DNA of 64,000 nucleotides. Source: Chloroflexota bacterium (lineage in GTDB: Bacteria; Chloroflexota; Anaerolineae; Aggregatilineales; Ch27). Shown here piece by piece: positions 34,223-42,670 of the stretch. The position numbers and the translations under genes are program-made. Under the pieces are notes generated by a model. It was given only the letters and a program-made list of their open reading frames with translations. It did no database searches and was not told the origin of the DNA. How positions within the stretch are numbered: position 1 is the stretch's first letter; every line of letters begins with the position of its first letter. The stretch lies in NCBI GenBank assembly GCA_019873685.1, contig JAIOAT010000006.1, forward strand, positions 62,001 to 126,000, written 5' to 3'.

Positions 34223-36028
34223 ATGATGAGAACGTCCCGATGCGCCCGGTCGTGGTGGCGGTGGAGTATGGCGGCAGCCCTGTGTATCGGCGTGCTGCTC
34301 CCCTGCCTGACCGGGACGCTCCAGCCGGTTGCTGCCCAGACGGCAGCCCGGCAGCTCAACCGGGCGGATTACGCCGACCGGTTACGGGCGATGTGGCTGG
34401 GCGAGACCATCGCCAACTGGACCGGCCTGACCACCGAAGCTGTCAAGACCGGGCCGCCGTTTTACACTGACGCCGACTGGGGGCTTGACCAGGGGATCGA
34501 CTGGAAGTCCAACGACGTGATCGACTTCGTATTTCAGGACCCCTGGCTGGCGGATGACGACACCGATATCGAGTACGTCTACCTGCATCTACTCGCTCAG
34601 CACGGCACGAACCTGCTCACCCCGGCCCAGATCGCCGAGGGATGGCAGCAGCACATCAACGACTACATCTGGGTTTCCAACCGGCAGGCCCGCGACCTGA
34701 TGGGGCGGGGCGTGCTGCCGCCGGTCACCGGCATGCGGTCGGTCAACCCGGAAAGCCTGCAGATCGACGCGCAACTGACTACGGAAGTCTTCGGGGCGCT
34801 GGCCCCGGCCATGCCCGATCAGGCGCTCCGGCTGGCCAACCTGCCGATCCTGACCACGGCCGCCGGGTACGCCGCCCACGCGGCGCAGTTCCATGTGGCG
34901 CTCTACGCCCTGGCCGCGCAGGTCGACCGCTCCCTGCCGCCGCGCGAGCAGATCATCTGGCTGGTCAGAGCGGCGCGGGCATACCTGCCGGATAGCTCCA
35001 AAGCCGCCCAGGTGATCGACTTCGTGCTGGCGGATTACCTGGACAACCCCGATCGGGATGACTGGGAACGCACCCGCGACCGGATCTACGAACACTTCCA
35101 GCTCAACGCTGACGAAAACGGTTATGTCTACCGGGACTGGACGGAATCTTCCGTGAATCTGGCGACGGGGGTGATGGCCCTGCTCTATGGCGAGGGCGAC
35201 TTCAGACGCACCGTCCAGATCGGCACGCTCGCCGGCTGGGATGCCGACAACGGCACGGCCACCATGGGCGGGTTGCTGGGTTTGCTGCTGGGCTACGACG
35301 CGCTGCTTGATCAGTTCCCCGGCGTGGCGATGTCTGATCGGTATCAGATCACCCGGACACGGGAGAACCTGCCGGACTACCTGCCGGATGACCGGCAGGC
35401 CGAAGACACGTTCACCCTGATGGCTGAACGGATGCTCCCGATCATCGAGCAGACCATCCTTGAAGCAGGGGGAAGCGTGACGGGCGAGGTGTGGACTCTG
35501 CCGCCCGCGCCAGATGGCCCGCCGCTGAGCCAGAACCCGCTGGCGCAGCTCTGGGAACGCAGCGCCAACAACCGCGTCCGCCAGCAGGGGGGTGCGGTGG
35601 AAACCAGCGTGGAGGGCGAATCTTCCCGGGCTACCAGCCGGGCGATTGCGGACGGAGTAGAGCACGACTTCAGCGGGGTTGAGCCGCGCGCGCCGGCGCG
35701 GGTGTACCGGGGCAAGGCCCATGACGGGACGATCACCCTCTCGGTCGTCTATGATCGTCCGGTTGAGGCGAGCGTCATCCGCTTCATCGAAGGCGATCCC
35801 GGCGTATTCACCGGCTTCCAGCTGGAATGCCTGGTTGATGGCGAGTGGATTGCCGCGCCGGAGGGCACGACGCTGATCGGTGCGCCCGATCCCCGGGTGC
35901 CTTACCAGCTCTTTGACTTCGCGCTGCCAGCGCCGATCGAACTGACCGGCGTCCGCCTGACCGGGACGGTTGAGGTGGGGCCGTTGGATGACGTCAAGGT
36001 AGTAGAGCTGGACGTGCTGGCGGAATGA
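34223..36028 (+). CDS. Secreted ADP-ribosylglycohydrolase-fold protein with discoidin-like tail
   Basis: 601 residues from the ATG at 34223; AAGGAG at 34214-34219 favours this or the next ATG (34226) over the one at 34211. A signal peptide (hydrophobic near residues 12-32, cleaved after VAAQ) exports it. The helical domain mirrors the 28730-30904 protein: RLRAMWLGETIANWTG, first metal motif DDDTDIEYVYL (replacing TDDD-I), and GWDADNGTATMGGLLGLLLG for the second, with both Asp kept. After ~410 a linker leads to a beta domain (about 495-600, RFIEGDPGVFTGFQLECLVDGEWI, GVRLTGTVEV) with the look of a discoidin/F5-8C carbohydrate-binding module. Being exported with such a fold is rare. It likely releases a glycoside at the surface for the adjacent importer (inference). 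Confidence 0.78.
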   Translation: MMRTSRCARSWWRWSMAAALCIGVLLPCLTGTLQPVAAQTAARQLNRADYADRLRAMWLGETIANWTGLTTEAVKTGPPFYTDADWGLDQGIDWKSNDVIDFVFQDPWLADDDTDIEYVYLHLLAQHGTNLLTPAQIAEGWQQHINDYIWVSNRQARDLMGRGVLPPVTGMRSVNPESLQIDAQLTTEVFGALAPAMPDQALRLANLPILTTAAGYAAHAAQFHVALYALAAQVDRSLPPREQIIWLVRAARAYLPDSSKAAQVIDFVLADYLDNPDRDDWERTRDRIYEHFQLNADENGYVYRDWTESSVNLATGVMALLYGEGDFRRTVQIGTLAGWDADNGTATMGGLLGLLLGYDALLDQFPGVAMSDRYQITRTRENLPDYLPDDRQAEDTFTLMAERMLPIIEQTILEAGGSVTGEVWTLPPAPDGPPLSQNPLAQLWERSANNRVRQQGGAVETSVEGESSRATSRAIADGVEHDFSGVEPRAPARVYRGKAHDGTITLSVVYDRPVEASVIRFIEGDPGVFTGFQLECLVDGEWIAAPEGTTLIGAPDPRVPYQLFDFALPAPIELTGVRLTGTVEVGPLDDVKVVELDVLAE

Positions 36029-36056
36029 TTCCGGCCTGTTGTAGCGGGATCAACCG

Positions 36057-36087
36057 GCGGGGCGACCCGGAAGAAGGGTCGCCCCGC
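36057..36087 (+). terminator. Hairpin ending the ARH-transporter operon
   Basis: GCGGGGCGACCC and GGGTCGCCCCGC pair over 12 bp with a 7-base loop, 29 bp after the stop codon of the secreted protein. A weak GGTGTT tail follows. Confidence 0.65.
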
Positions 36088-36167
36088 GGTGTTACCGGGA
36101 GTCGCCGGGCGGCGCGCCCCCTCCGGCGCGGGTCGCAGGCGCGGAGGGGACGCAGGGCAAGCTATCG

Positions 36168-36821
36168 CTACGGCGCTGGCTCCAGCCAGTACTGCGATCC
36201 CCATGGGCTGATGACCTGGCTCTCCGAGGCCCAGCCTACCGCCCCGCCGCCATAATCAATCCGGTACCAGATCAGCGGTCCGGCGGCGGCGCAGACCGGC
36301 CCTTCCAGCACGGTGAATTCCTCGTGGTAGCCACGCACGCTGATCACGGGGCCGCCGGGGCTGCTGCGCAGGCTGCTGAAGGAGCGGGCCACCCGGCCTG
36401 TATCACCCACCTCCAGACGAGGAGCCAGCGAACCGGCGCAGGCTGTCGGCGTGCCGTCGCCGTCCTCAACCGGGGCCAGCCAGTACTGCGCCCCCCACGG
36501 GCTGGCGACCGCGCTCTCCGAAGCCCAGCCAACCAGCCCGCCGCCGTAATCGATCTTGTAGAAGGTCAGCCCGCCCGCGCAGGTCGGCCCCTCCAGCACG
36601 GTAAAGCGCGCGCCGGTGTACATGACGCGGATCACCAGCCCGCCGGGGCTGTTACGCAGACTGCTGAAGCTACGGGCGACTTCCCCCGTATCGCCGACCG
36701 CCAGGCGAGTCGGCAGCGATCCCGGGCAGGGCGTGCCGCCATCGGCGTAGGCCGGCAGCGGCAGCAGCCCGATCAGTACCAGCACAACCGCGAGGGCAAC
36801 AATTCCTGACAACTTACGCAT
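36168..36821 (-). CDS. Secreted protein with two SH3-like repeats
   Basis: 217 residues from the ATG at 36821 (GGGGGAA upstream; signal peptide MRKLSGIVALAVVLVLIGLLPLPAYA). The mature part holds two near-identical ~85-residue repeats, each with PRLEVGDTGRVARSFSSLRSSPGG, FTVLEGPxCA, YKIDYGGGxVGWASES and SPWGxQYWL. These are bacterial SH3-type domains, common in cell-wall binding or environmental sensing. One conserved Cys pair per repeat suggests a disulfide. No enzymatic domain is attached, so it may be a wall-binding accessory protein. It is monocistronic and divergent from the nuclease gene. Confidence 0.82.
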   Translation of the reverse strand: MRKLSGIVALAVVLVLIGLLPLPAYADGGTPCPGSLPTRLAVGDTGEVARSFSSLRNSPGGLVIRVMYTGARFTVLEGPTCAGGLTFYKIDYGGGLVGWASESAVASPWGAQYWLAPVEDGDGTPTACAGSLAPRLEVGDTGRVARSFSSLRSSPGGPVISVRGYHEEFTVLEGPVCAAAGPLIWYRIDYGGGAVGWASESQVISPWGSQYWLEPAP

Positions 36822-37033
36822 GATGTGGTTTCCCCCATTTCTCAACAAGTGAAGAGTTGCCCCGGATCGCCGGCGACCCGCCAGCCGCGAAGCCACAGCT
36901 GCGCCCTGAACCGGCCAGAGCCTTCACCCAGGGCTGTGAAATGCTCTTACTGATATTATACGATATTTGGTGGAAATTGAGACAGCGCAATGGCGCATGC
37001 GCGGGCCGCAGTTTCGCCGGGGTTGTAGAAGCC

Positions 37034-37039
37034 TATAAT
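37034..37039 (+). promoter_or_regulatory. -10 box for the EEP nuclease gene
   Basis: A perfect TATAAT 60 bp before the start codon, in an AT-rich pocket (36940-37040) that may also drive the divergent SH3-repeat gene. The -35 (TTTCGC, 16 bp upstream) is poor. Confidence 0.5.
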
Positions 37040-37098
37040 GAAGGTGGGGAAGACCCCCCCCTACCGACCGCCAGCACCTGGACTAAGGAAGGCCCGGC

Positions 37099-38187
37099 AT
37101 GCCCCGGTACCGTGATCTCGACCCGACCAACAAACCTGAAGACCGGCGCATTGCCGAGCGGTTGCTGGCCCTGCGCCGCCAGCTTGACCGCGATGTGCCG
37201 GTGACGCGCACCCTGCTGCATAATCTGCTCCTGGCCACCTGGAACATCCGCGAGTTTGATTCGCCCGCTTACGGCGAACGCCTGCCGGAAGCGTTCTACT
37301 ACATCGCCGAGATCATCGCCCGCTTTGACCTGGTCGCCATTCAGGAGGTGCGCAAGGACCTCAAAGCGCTGCACCGGCTGCAGGAACTGCTGGGCGATCA
37401 CTGGCACTACCTGGTCACCGACGTGACCGAAGGCGAGCCGGGCAATGAGGAACGGATGGCCTTCCTGTACGATTCGCGCAAGGTGCGCTTTGGCGGGCTG
37501 GCCAGCGAGCTGGTGCTCCCCCCGCTCCGAACTAAAGACGCCCAGGGCAAGACAGTCTACCAGCCGGTGACGCAGATCGCCCGCACGCCATTCATCTGCG
37601 GCTTTGAGGCGGGCTGGACACGCTTCATGCTGTGCACCGTTCACATCCTGTATGGCAAGGGAATCGCCGATGATCCGGAGCGGGTGGCTGAAATCGACCA
37701 CATTGCCCAGTTTCTGCGCCGGCGCACGCTGGATGATACGGCCTGGTCGCCCAACCTGATCCTGCTGGGCGACTTCAACATCTTCAGCCACAACGACCTG
37801 ACCATGCGCGCCCTGCTGGATGCGGGCTTTTCCATCCCGACCGGGATCGACGGCCCAACCCGCCTGCCAACCAACGCCGCGCAGGACAAGTTCTACGACC
37901 AGATCATGTTCCGGGTGCGGGACCGGCGCTTTGGCGAGATCGGTAAGTCGGGCGTCTTCAACTACTACGAGACGGTCTTCCGCAATGACGACGAGGCGAT
38001 CTACGCCCCGTACATGGGCGAGGCGTACCATACCACCGCCGCCGGCAAACCGCGTAAGGATCAGTCGGCCTACTACCGCACTTACTGGCGCACCCACCAG
38101 ATGTCCGACCACTTTCCGCTCTGGGTGGAGCTGCGCATCGACTACTCCGACGACTACCTGCAGCGTAAGCTGAGCGGCGAAGCCTAG
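37099..38187 (+). CDS. Endonuclease/exonuclease/phosphatase (EEP) family protein
   Basis: 362 residues with the DNase I-like motif set: LATWNIREFD (about 45-54), AIQEVRKD (metal-binding Glu, about 79-85), NLILLGDFNIFSHND (about 219-233) and MSDHFPLWVEL (about 335-345). This fold cuts phosphodiester or phosphoester bonds using Mg2+. No signal peptide, so it acts in the cytoplasm. The substrate could be DNA, RNA, a sphingolipid-like or inositol phosphate; the sequence does not decide. AAGGAAGG precedes the ATG and a clear terminator follows. Confidence 0.9.
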   Translation: MPRYRDLDPTNKPEDRRIAERLLALRRQLDRDVPVTRTLLHNLLLATWNIREFDSPAYGERLPEAFYYIAEIIARFDLVAIQEVRKDLKALHRLQELLGDHWHYLVTDVTEGEPGNEERMAFLYDSRKVRFGGLASELVLPPLRTKDAQGKTVYQPVTQIARTPFICGFEAGWTRFMLCTVHILYGKGIADDPERVAEIDHIAQFLRRRTLDDTAWSPNLILLGDFNIFSHNDLTMRALLDAGFSIPTGIDGPTRLPTNAAQDKFYDQIMFRVRDRRFGEIGKSGVFNYYETVFRNDDEAIYAPYMGEAYHTTAAGKPRKDQSAYYRTYWRTHQMSDHFPLWVELRIDYSDDYLQRKLSGEA

Positions 38188-38212
38188 GGGGCAAACGCCG
38201 CGTTTTGAGGGA

Positions 38213-38259
38213 GCCGGGCGGGGCCGCGTACAAAGCGGCTACCGCCCGGCGATCTTTTT
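38213..38259 (+). terminator. Terminator of the EEP nuclease gene
   Basis: GCCGGGCGG and CCGCCCGGC pair over 9 bp, with an inner GCCGC/GCGGC stem, followed by GATCTTTTT. Confidence 0.85.
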
Positions 38260-38432
38260 CGCCTCAGGAATAGAACATCTGTGCTAAAGTGAGATTGGTT
38301 CACGGACGCGCCGCCCGGCGCCCCCACCGCGCGGGAGACAACCCACCCGGAGTGTATCCTGGCGCTCCCGCCAGCAGCCGGATGGCGAGCGAGGGGCGCC
38401 GGGCGGCCAGCCCGCACAGGAGGCGTGCGACA

Positions 38433-38801
38433 GTGACAGTCATGACAGAGACGACTCGACGCTCCCGAAAGAAGGCCCCTCCCTCCGATGCCGAACTGGC
38501 CCAGGCGTTACGCCGGGGCGCGCTGGCCCTGGTGGAAGCTGTGCCGGACAAAATCGCCGATGCGCCGCTGCACCAGGTCGCGGCAGCGCTCAAGACGGCA
38601 ATCGAGTTGATCAGGATGCTGGAAGCGCCGGATGAAGCCACGCACGAACAGGTTATCCGCTGGGAATTCGCCTATGATGGTGCGGTCCATGCGGCTCCAC
38701 CCTGGGCAGGCGCGGGTGATGGCCCATCCGGCCCGCTTCCGCGTGGTGGCCTGTGGCCGCCGCTGGGGCAAGACGGAACTGGGCAAGGTAGCCCTGCTTG
38801 A
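38433..38801 (+). CDS. Small phage terminase-like protein
   Basis: 122 residues, GTG start at 38433 supported by AGGAGG ending 9 bp upstream. A basic N-terminus (RRSRKKAPPSDAELAQALRRG) and helical middle (ALKTAIELIRMLEAP) resemble terminase small subunits or DNA-binding helpers encoded before TerL. The last ~40 residues (Gly/Pro-rich) overlap the terL gene in another frame and look non-conserved, so the natural end may have been lost by a frameshift. Assignment rests mainly on position. Confidence 0.5.
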   Translation: MTVMTETTRRSRKKAPPSDAELAQALRRGALALVEAVPDKIADAPLHQVAAALKTAIELIRMLEAPDEATHEQVIRWEFAYDGAVHAAPPWAGAGDGPSGPLPRGGLWPPLGQDGTGQGSPA

Positions 38802-39861
38802 CGCCGCCCGGCGCGGCGGGCTGGGCTGGTGGATCGCCCCGACCTACGGCCTGGCTGATGCTGTCTGGCGGAGCCTCAGGGCGGCGCTGGAGGGGGTGTG
38901 GGTGGAGAAGAACGAGCAGATGCGGCTGGTGATCCTGCCCGGCGGTGGCGCAATTCAGGTGCGCAGCGGGCACGAACCGGACGCCCTGCGCGGCGCAGGG
39001 CTGGACCTGGCCGTGCTGGACGAAGCGGCTTTTATGCCGGAGGAAGTGTGGACAGGGGCCATCCGCCCGGCGCTTTCCGATCGGCGCGGGCGCGCCCTGT
39101 TCCTTTCCACGCCCAACGGCCTCAACTGGTTCTACCGCCTGTATCTGCTGGGCCTCGACCCGCTCCAACCGGATTGGGCGAGCTTCCACCACCCCACGCG
39201 GGATAACCCCCTGATCGCGCCGGAGGAGATCGACGCCGCCCGGCTGGAACTGCCCGATCGCTGGTTTCGCCAGGAGTATGAGGCCGAGTTCGTGGAGGAC
39301 GCCGGGCAGGTCTTCCGCAACATCGACGCCGTGTGTACCGGCCAGCCGGGGGAACCGGAACCGGGCGGGCGTTACGTCTGTGGCATCGACTGGGGGCGCG
39401 TTGACGACTACACCGCCTTTGCCGTGTTTGATGTTGCGGCACGGCGGCTGGTAGCCCTGGAGCGCTTCCGTCAGATCTCCTGGGCGCAGCAACGCGACCG
39501 GTTGCGCACCCTGTGCGATCGCTGGCAGCCGGGCGCGATCTGGGCGGAGGCCAACAGCATCGGCAGCGTCAACATCGAGGCGCTGCAGGCGCATGGCCTG
39601 CCCGTTCGCCCCTTCCAGACGACAGCCCAGAGCAAAGGGCCGCTGATCGAAGCGCTGGCCCTGGCTATGGAGCGTGGCGAGATCACGCTGCTGGACGACC
39701 CGGTGCTGCGCGGGGAATTGAACGCCTACGCGCTGGAACGGTTGCCTTCCGGTCTGTACCGGTACGGTGCGCCGCCGGGCATGCACGACGATACCGTGAT
39801 CGCGGTGGCGCTGGGCTGGATGGGCGTCCGCCACGCGGGCGGGCCGCTCTCTTTTGCCTGA
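38674..39861 (+). CDS. Phage terminase large subunit TerL
   Basis: 395 residues from the ATG at 38674; ATGs at 38632, 38677 and 38689 are alternatives. The ATPase domain has Walker A ACGRRWGKTE and Walker B LAVLDEAAF; the RNase H-like nuclease domain has Asp in CGIDWGRVDDYTAFAV, EANSIGS and the final MHDDTVIAVALGW. All active residues are intact. TerL packages phage DNA into heads using ATP and cuts it. The portal gene lies 622 bp downstream, but an unrelated opposite-strand gene lies between them and no protease, capsid or tail gene is present. Base composition matches the host, suggesting long residence. Confidence 0.9.
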   Translation: MMVRSMRLHPGQARVMAHPARFRVVACGRRWGKTELGKVALLDAARRGGLGWWIAPTYGLADAVWRSLRAALEGVWVEKNEQMRLVILPGGGAIQVRSGHEPDALRGAGLDLAVLDEAAFMPEEVWTGAIRPALSDRRGRALFLSTPNGLNWFYRLYLLGLDPLQPDWASFHHPTRDNPLIAPEEIDAARLELPDRWFRQEYEAEFVEDAGQVFRNIDAVCTGQPGEPEPGGRYVCGIDWGRVDDYTAFAVFDVAARRLVALERFRQISWAQQRDRLRTLCDRWQPGAIWAEANSIGSVNIEALQAHGLPVRPFQTTAQSKGPLIEALALAMERGEITLLDDPVLRGELNAYALERLPSGLYRYGAPPGMHDDTVIAVALGWMGVRHAGGPLSFA

Positions 39862-39888
39862 GGGGAAAAGGAGGGCGCGGAGGTGATC

Positions 39889-40344
39889 CTAGAACGCCGG
39901 GCTGAGGCCCATGTAGAGGGCGGCCAGCGTGAGCACAGCCAGCAGGCCGGCGCTGGCCAGCGCAGCAATCGCCTCCCGGCTCAGCCCGCGCAGCAGCCAG
40001 GCGTGCTCCGGATGGCGGGGGTCGTAGTAGACGGTCACGGCGCTGCCGGGCCGGAAGCGGCGGACGACCGCCTCGGCGCGGCGGCGATCAAAGGTAGCGA
40101 TGGTATTGCTCAGGCGGTTGTCATACAGGCGCGTGCTGATATAGCCCTCGCGGTTAACCACGTAGCGGAACTTGACCACCGGCTGGTAAAGCTGGCTGAA
40201 GGTCTGGTCAGCGGCGTCGGGGTTCGCCGGGCGCACCGCAGAGGCGACAATCACGCCGATCGTGTGGGCGGGGTGGACGCTGGCCGCGGCCCTGTCCCAC
40301 AGGAGGGTAGGCAGACGAACGGTCAATTCCAGTAACGATAACAT
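39889..40344 (-). CDS. DUF3592-type membrane protein
   Basis: 151 residues. The FRYVVNREGYIST...GSAVTVYYDPRHPEHAWLLRG core (about 60-118) is the DUF3592 beta domain, followed by one membrane helix (about 125-145). The N-terminal half lacks a clear first helix. AGGAG lies before the ATG. These proteins have no known function. It interrupts the phage module on the opposite strand, pointing to later insertion or rearrangement. Confidence 0.75.
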   Translation of the reverse strand: MLSLLELTVRLPTLLWDRAAASVHPAHTIGVIVASAVRPANPDAADQTFSQLYQPVVKFRYVVNREGYISTRLYDNRLSNTIATFDRRRAEAVVRRFRPGSAVTVYYDPRHPEHAWLLRGLSREAIAALASAGLLAVLTLAALYMGLSPAF

Positions 40345-40482
40345 GGCACTCCTGAGGCAATACCTGTTCGATCACGCTATCTGTTGTCATTAGATGCCTA
40401 CGCGCCCATTACAGTAGCACAGACTCTGCTGGTAGAACCTGAAAATTGCATGAATCTTTCGCACCACTTGAGGAGGAAGGAC

Positions 40483-41949
40483 ATGCCCGCATGGTTGGAC
40501 TGGCTGCCGGGCCGCCGGCGGCGGCTGGAAAAGCGCCCGCCGCATCTGGCTGCTGTGGCCCGGCACAATGCTTTCGGCTGGCCCGCCCTGACGACCTACG
40601 AACGGCAGGCAGCCGTCTATGAGGATAACGCCTGGGTCTATGTGGCCGTCAACCGCATCGCGGAGGCGGCGGCGCTGGTACCGCTGCGCGTCTACCGGCG
40701 GGCGGGGGAACGCCGCGTTCCGCTGGAAGCACACCCGGCGGAGACGCTGCTGGCCGCGCCCAATCCGTTCCTGAGTGGCTTTGAGCTGATCGAGCAGACG
40801 ATCGGTGCGCTGGAACTGACCGGCAACGCCTACTGGTTCCTGGCCGGGGATGCGCGGGGCCGCCCGGCGGAAATCTGGCTGCTGCGCCCTGACCGCGTGG
40901 CCGTTGTGCCGGATGAGCGCGATCACGTGCGCGGTTACATCTACACCCTCGACGGGGAGCACATCCCGCTGGAAGCCGTGGAAGTCATCCATTTCCGGCG
41001 CTGGCACCCGCGCAGCGACTACTATGGGCTGAGCGCCCTGCAGGCGGCGCGGTTGGCCGTCCAGACCGACGACGCCATGACCCGCTGGAACCGCGATACC
41101 TTTGGCGCGGATCGGGCCGTGCCCGCCGGGATTGTCAACATCACAGAGTATGTCAGTGACGCCGACTTCGAGCGGCTCAAGCGCGAATGGCGCGAATCCT
41201 ACGGCGGCGCGGAGCGGCGCACGGCCTTCCTGCGCGGCGGGGCGGTCCAGTGGCAGGCCATCGGCCTCAGCCAGCAGGACATGGATTTTCTCAACGGGCG
41301 GCGCTTTAACCGGGAGACCATCTTCCACATCTACGGCATCCCGCCGGGTATGTGGAGCGAGAATGCCACCGAAGCCAACGCGACGATCGCTGAGCGCGTA
41401 TTTGTGGAGCGCACGCTGTGGCCCAAGCTGGTGCGACTGGCGGGCAAGATCACCGCCGAGTTGCTGCCCTTCTGGGGCGCGGACCTGGAGGCCGCCTTCG
41501 ACGACATCCGCCCGACTGACATTGGCACGCGCCTGGCTGAGATCCGCACCGCTTACCCCGTGCTGAGCATCAACGAGATTCGCGCCCGCTACTATGACCT
41601 GCCGCCCGTCGGCTGGGGGGAAGCGCCGGTCAGCGGGGCGGGATCGCGCTGGCCAGCTGACGGCCCGCTGACTGTCTCCGTGGAGGATAACGAAGCGCGC
41701 GATCCGGGCAGCCCGGCGATCGCACCGCCGGTCAAAGACGCCGCCGTACAGCGGGAGTTGAAGCAGTGGGAACGCTGGGCCATCCGGCGGCTGGGTCAGC
41801 CCGCCGAGCGCCCGTTTGTCGTGGAAGCGGTGCCGGAGGCGCTGGCGGCGGAGATCAGCGCCCGCCTGTTGCTGGCGGAGACGCCGGAAGATATCCGGGC
41901 GGTGTTCCGCGCGGCGGCGGGGCAGGAAGCCAGCCAGCCAACGGATTAG
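40483..41949 (+). CDS. HK97-family phage portal protein
   Basis: 488 residues from the ATG at 40483, preceded by AGGAGGAAGGAC; an upstream TTG extends the frame but adds nothing conserved. Portal hallmarks: VYEDNAWVYVAVNRIAEAAALVPLRVYRR (about 46-74), PNPFLSGFELIEQTIGALELTGNAYWFL, EVIHFRRWHPRSDYYGLSAL, then GIPPGMWSENATEANATIAERVFVERTLWP. The protein forms the dodecameric DNA channel in the capsid vertex. The C-terminal ~80 residues are a charged tail lacking other domains. A stem-loop follows, and no head protease or capsid gene comes after. Confidence 0.9.
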   Translation: MPAWLDWLPGRRRRLEKRPPHLAAVARHNAFGWPALTTYERQAAVYEDNAWVYVAVNRIAEAAALVPLRVYRRAGERRVPLEAHPAETLLAAPNPFLSGFELIEQTIGALELTGNAYWFLAGDARGRPAEIWLLRPDRVAVVPDERDHVRGYIYTLDGEHIPLEAVEVIHFRRWHPRSDYYGLSALQAARLAVQTDDAMTRWNRDTFGADRAVPAGIVNITEYVSDADFERLKREWRESYGGAERRTAFLRGGAVQWQAIGLSQQDMDFLNGRRFNRETIFHIYGIPPGMWSENATEANATIAERVFVERTLWPKLVRLAGKITAELLPFWGADLEAAFDDIRPTDIGTRLAEIRTAYPVLSINEIRARYYDLPPVGWGEAPVSGAGSRWPADGPLTVSVEDNEARDPGSPAIAPPVKDAAVQRELKQWERWAIRRLGQPAERPFVVEAVPEALAAEISARLLLAETPEDIRAVFRAAAGQEASQPTD

Positions 41950-41970
41950 CAGGGCCTGCCGGGAAAACAT

Positions 41971-41997
41971 CGAGAGCAACCCGTGCGGTTGCTCTCG
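41971..41997 (+). terminator. Hairpin after the portal gene
   Basis: CGAGAGCAACC and GGTTGCTCTCG pair perfectly over 11 bp around a 5-base loop, 22 bp after the stop. There is no T-run. It marks the end of the phage module. Confidence 0.6.
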
Positions 41998-42041
41998 ACT
42001 CCGGTTATCTGTCCAGGCTGGTTAACGCGGCAAGAGCGATT

Positions 42042-42407
42042 TCAGCAATCGAAGGGTGCTCCCTTCTGTGATGCTGGCTTGCCGCTGCTATACTCCGGCG
42101 TCTGTCGACGACAATCGAACTTACGCTTCTTGCGGTGGTCCTTCAAACCGTCTTTGCGGTTGCGGTACACAGTGATGATGACAAGCCTGTCGTTATCCAT
42201 GGTGGTCAGTATCGATGTGCCGATAAGTTGACTGACCCGCTCATTCCGCCTATCGGCGCGGGGCACATCGTTCGCCGCCAGGAAGTACAGCTTGGCGCCG
42301 GCCCGGTAGCTCACCCGGCCATGCCGGATGACATAAGCAATGTCATCGTCCGACAGGTTGCGCTGCGCACAACGGTCCATCGCATGATCAGTATAGCTCC
42401 AGCCCAA
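42042..42407 (-). CDS. DUF4258 protein (RelE/BrnT-like fold candidate)
   Basis: 121 residues with a TTG start, supported by GGGAGGTGATC six bases upstream. Residues 6-75 (DHAMDRCAQRNLSDDDIAYVIRHGRVSYRAGAKLYFLAANDVP, then VIITVYRN) match DUF4258, a family related in fold to small toxin nucleases. The C-terminal ~30 residues are basic and not conserved. No antitoxin-sized gene adjoins it, so a toxin role is unproven. It lies beside phage genes, a common place for such orphan proteins. Confidence 0.7.
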   Translation of the reverse strand: MGWSYTDHAMDRCAQRNLSDDDIAYVIRHGRVSYRAGAKLYFLAANDVPRADRRNERVSQLIGTSILTTMDNDRLVIITVYRNRKDGLKDHRKKRKFDCRRQTPEYSSGKPASQKGAPFDC

Positions 42408-42410
42408 TGA

Positions 42411-42670
42411 TCACCTCCCTTATTCATAGTCGACACAAGGAAGAGCCAGCGGGACAGCATAACCTGGAAAGGTACAGCATCCTGAATCTAGGTTATGGGC
42501 TGAGAGCCTTCAATGTTACCGGGGTACTGGATAGGAAGAAGTACTTACCGGATAGTCCTCATCACCCTTGATCGGCTTAGCCAGCAATGCAGGATGGTCT
42601 CTCTGCAACAGACCGCCATCAGCCTTGGGTGTTACCAAACACCTTGTCCGGGCGAATGACTGACTCCCCC
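42411..42670. other. Gap of 260 bp, no gene seen
   Basis: Less GC-rich than its surroundings. CATAACCT at 42458-42465 and AGGTTATG at 42490-42497 are inverted repeats 24 bp apart with no T-run. No coding frame with a ribosome-binding site is visible. Confidence 0.4.

Noticed and set aside
38360-41997. Complete prophage
   Set aside because: No integrase, capsid, tail, lysis or repressor genes within reach; only packaging and portal genes are seen.
42042-42407. Toxin-antitoxin pair
   Set aside because: DUF4258 fold is toxin-like, but no partner gene of antitoxin size lies on either side.
42458-42497. Inverted repeat CATAACCT/AGGTTATG as phage attachment site or tRNA remnant
   Set aside because: No direct repeat at the other end of the phage module, no integrase, and no tRNA-like cloverleaf around it.
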